Assembly: GCF_947497125.1 (NCBI RefSeq)
Contig: NZ_CANMFI010000007.1
Span: 1 to 64,000, forward strand
Length of the DNA: 64,000 nt
Source of the DNA: an uncultured Polaribacter sp.
Lineage (GTDB): Bacteria; Bacteroidota; Bacteroidia; Flavobacteriales; Flavobacteriaceae
Direction of reading: 5' to 3'
Shown: positions 62,793-64,000 of the stretch, one piece after another
How positions within the stretch are numbered: the stretch's first letter is position 1
How the letters are laid out: each line of letters begins with the position of its first letter
Position numbers and translations under genes: made by a program
The notes under the pieces: model-generated
Databases searched by the model: none
Told to the model about the DNA's origin: nothing
What the model saw: only the letters and a program-made list of their open reading frames with translations

Positions 62793-62824
62793 AAAAAAAC
62801 CAAGTATCAATACTTGGTTTTTTT
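62793..62824 (-). terminator. Terminator of hemD
   Basis: AACCAAGTA (62798-62806) pairs with TACTTGGTT (62811-62819), TCAA loop, with long A- and T-runs. It works on both strands and lies 40 bp past the hemD stop. Confidence 0.88.
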
Positions 62825-62863
62825 ATACTTTATAAGGAGCCTGAAAATAAATTCAGCAAAAAA

Positions 62864-63610
62864 TTATTTCTTATTTGCAGCTTTAATATATTTTTCTAAA
62901 GCCATTGTCATAGAAGGTGTTTCTGGAGACGGAGCAACAATGTCACATTTAAAGCCAGCATCTGTAACAGCGTTTACGGTAGAGTTTCCAAAAGCGGCAA
63001 TTCTAGTATCGTTTTGTTTAAAATTCGGAAAGTTTTTTAGTAAAGATTCTATTCCAGAAGGGCTAAAGAATACTAATACATCATAAAAAACATTTTCTAA
63101 ATCAGATAGATCACTAATAACCGTTCTGTACAAGTCTAAGCGCGTCCATTTTACCTCTAATTTATCTAGTTCTTCAGGAATTAAAGGTTTTAATTTGTCT
63201 GAACTAGGTAGTAAAAAGGTTTCTGTTTTGTGCTTTTTAATTAGTTTTGTTAAATCAGGAAATGTTCTTGCACCTACATAAATTTTACGTTTTCTGTATA
63301 CAACATATTTTTGTAAGTAATAAGCTACTGCTTCAGACTGACAAAAATACTTCATAGCATCTGGCACTTTAAAGCGCATTTCTTCTGCAATTCTAAAAAA
63401 ATGATCTACTGCATTTCTGCTCGTTAATATAATTGCGGTAAAATTATTTAAGTCAACTTTTTGCCCTCTAACTTCTTTAACAGGAATGCCTTCTACATGA
63501 ATAAAAGACCTAAAATCTATTTTTACTTTTTGTTTAGTAGACAAGTCAAAATATGGGGATGTTTCTGTCTTTGGCTCTGGTTGCGATACTAGTATCGTTT
63601 TCACTTTCAT
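62864..63610 (-). CDS. hemD: Uroporphyrinogen-III synthase
   Basis: Heme pathway enzyme closing hydroxymethylbilane to uroporphyrinogen III. The two-domain HemD fold shows as ILTSRNAVDHFFRI in the first half and DVLVFFSPSGIESLLKNFP plus IAAFGNSTVNAVTDAG in the second. 248 residues, complete. HemD proteins vary greatly, so the call rests on these motifs and on the DUF4271 neighbour, which precedes hemD in many Flavobacteriaceae. It starts 17 bp after that gene. Confidence 0.9.
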   Translation of the reverse strand: MKVKTILVSQPEPKTETSPYFDLSTKQKVKIDFRSFIHVEGIPVKEVRGQKVDLNNFTAIILTSRNAVDHFFRIAEEMRFKVPDAMKYFCQSEAVAYYLQKYVVYRKRKIYVGARTFPDLTKLIKKHKTETFLLPSSDKLKPLIPEELDKLEVKWTRLDLYRTVISDLSDLENVFYDVLVFFSPSGIESLLKNFPNFKQNDTRIAAFGNSTVNAVTDAGFKCDIVAPSPETPSMTMALEKYIKAANKK

Positions 63611-63627
63611 ACGCTTTCTTTTTGTAG

Positions 63628-64000
63628 TTAAAACATCAATTTAAACAGTATAAATAGCGGTGCTATTTCGAAGGCGCAAAGGTACAAAATAAAATAAAAC
63701 AACTTACTAAAAATCAGGTTTTTATTAATTGATATAATAAGAACAAACCGAAAGAGAAATAAAATTGCAGAAAAATAAAATAAGAAACTACTTGATATTC
63801 CAGAAAACTCAACAATAATAAGGCTTATTAGTAGTAAAAAAGCAATAGCATTTAAATAACTAAATTTAGAGGTTACAAAAAAATGGAGTTCTTTTTCTAT
63901 CTTAAAAGTAAAGGTTAGCAACTGTTCTAGATTTCTTTTTAGGATAAAAAACGAAAAAACAACACTAAATATTTTAAAAAAAGTAAAAAAACCTTCTTTC
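63628..64000 (-). CDS. DUF4271 family membrane protein (partial, cut by the window end)
   Basis: The frame is open from the stop at 63628 to the window edge (upstream codons read KEGFFTFFKIFSVVSFFI), so the N-terminus lies outside. At least four hydrophobic segments are visible, and the end LYLCAFEIAPLFILFKLMF is the DUF4271 signature. The family is known by position next to hemD; function unassigned. The apparent start at 63921 is internal. Confidence 0.85.
   Translation of the reverse strand, partial: KEGFFTFFKIFSVVFSFFILKRNLEQLLTFTFKIEKELHFFVTSKFSYLNAIAFLLLISLIIVEFSGISSSFLFYFSAILFLFRFVLIISINKNLIFSKLFYFILYLCAFEIAPLFILFKLMF

Overview
The window is a stretch of low-GC chromosome from a member of the Bacteroidota, almost certainly a marine or gliding Flavobacteriaceae of the Polaribacter/Tenacibaculum type. 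The evidence is gene content: SprA, a PorW/SprE-like lipoprotein and a RemB-like protein (type IX secretion and gliding), DUF4270, DUF5686 and DUF5687 proteins, and an ATP synthase operon without atpD/atpC. Promoters also fit the Bacteroidota form TTTG-N18/19-TAnnTTTG, and almost no start has a Shine-Dalgarno sequence. I found no rRNA, tRNA, transposase, prophage or CRISPR array. It is mostly core genome; the unusual material lies in intergenic structure and in one paralogue array.

Layout. 1-248 is repeat-rich intergenic DNA. 249-3935 holds csaA, an aldo/keto reductase, a short-chain dehydrogenase and two lipoproteins. 4080-12632 (minus) runs sprE, bactofilin, atpZ, a small membrane gene, then atpB-E-F-H-A-G; atpB has its own promoter, and the spacers around atpE and between atpF-G genes are full of RNA hairpins. 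12751-14924 is an ABC exporter (ATPase plus DUF5687 permease). 15127-18170 is a PadR regulator with four tandem membrane paralogues sharing an invariant acidic/His motif. 18429-21896 is nrdB-nrdA. 22307-29645 holds a cold-shock protein, ctaA, moaE/moaD around an opposing DUF3817 gene, a DUF5686 protein and malic enzyme.

29666-38926 (plus) is ruvA-sprA-gcvH-vanZ-like-tonB. 39093-41983 has mscS, tsaB and a TolC-like protein. 42110-47194 (minus) is a cytochrome oxidase supply cluster: ctaB, two subunit III genes, subunit IV, an SCO-like protein lacking its copper cysteines, SCO, DUF420 and a small CxxC membrane protein. With ctaA at 22581 this covers heme O and heme A synthesis and copper delivery. 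47393-51579 is remB-like, a sugar acetyltransferase, deoC and a second tonB. 51684-53532 is a DUF3109 protein, marC and a minimal flavoprotein. 53598-61689 is the glmS / DUF4270 / starch-synthase-like / panC / panD / flippase-like / radA neighbourhood. 61754-64000 is a DUF2892 protein with a predicted Crp-type operator, its likely Crp/Fnr regulator, hemD and a DUF4271 gene cut by the window end.

The best candidates for something undescribed are the PadR-controlled four-paralogue membrane array (with palindromes upstream and an ABC exporter downstream) and the hairpin-insulated atpE cistron.
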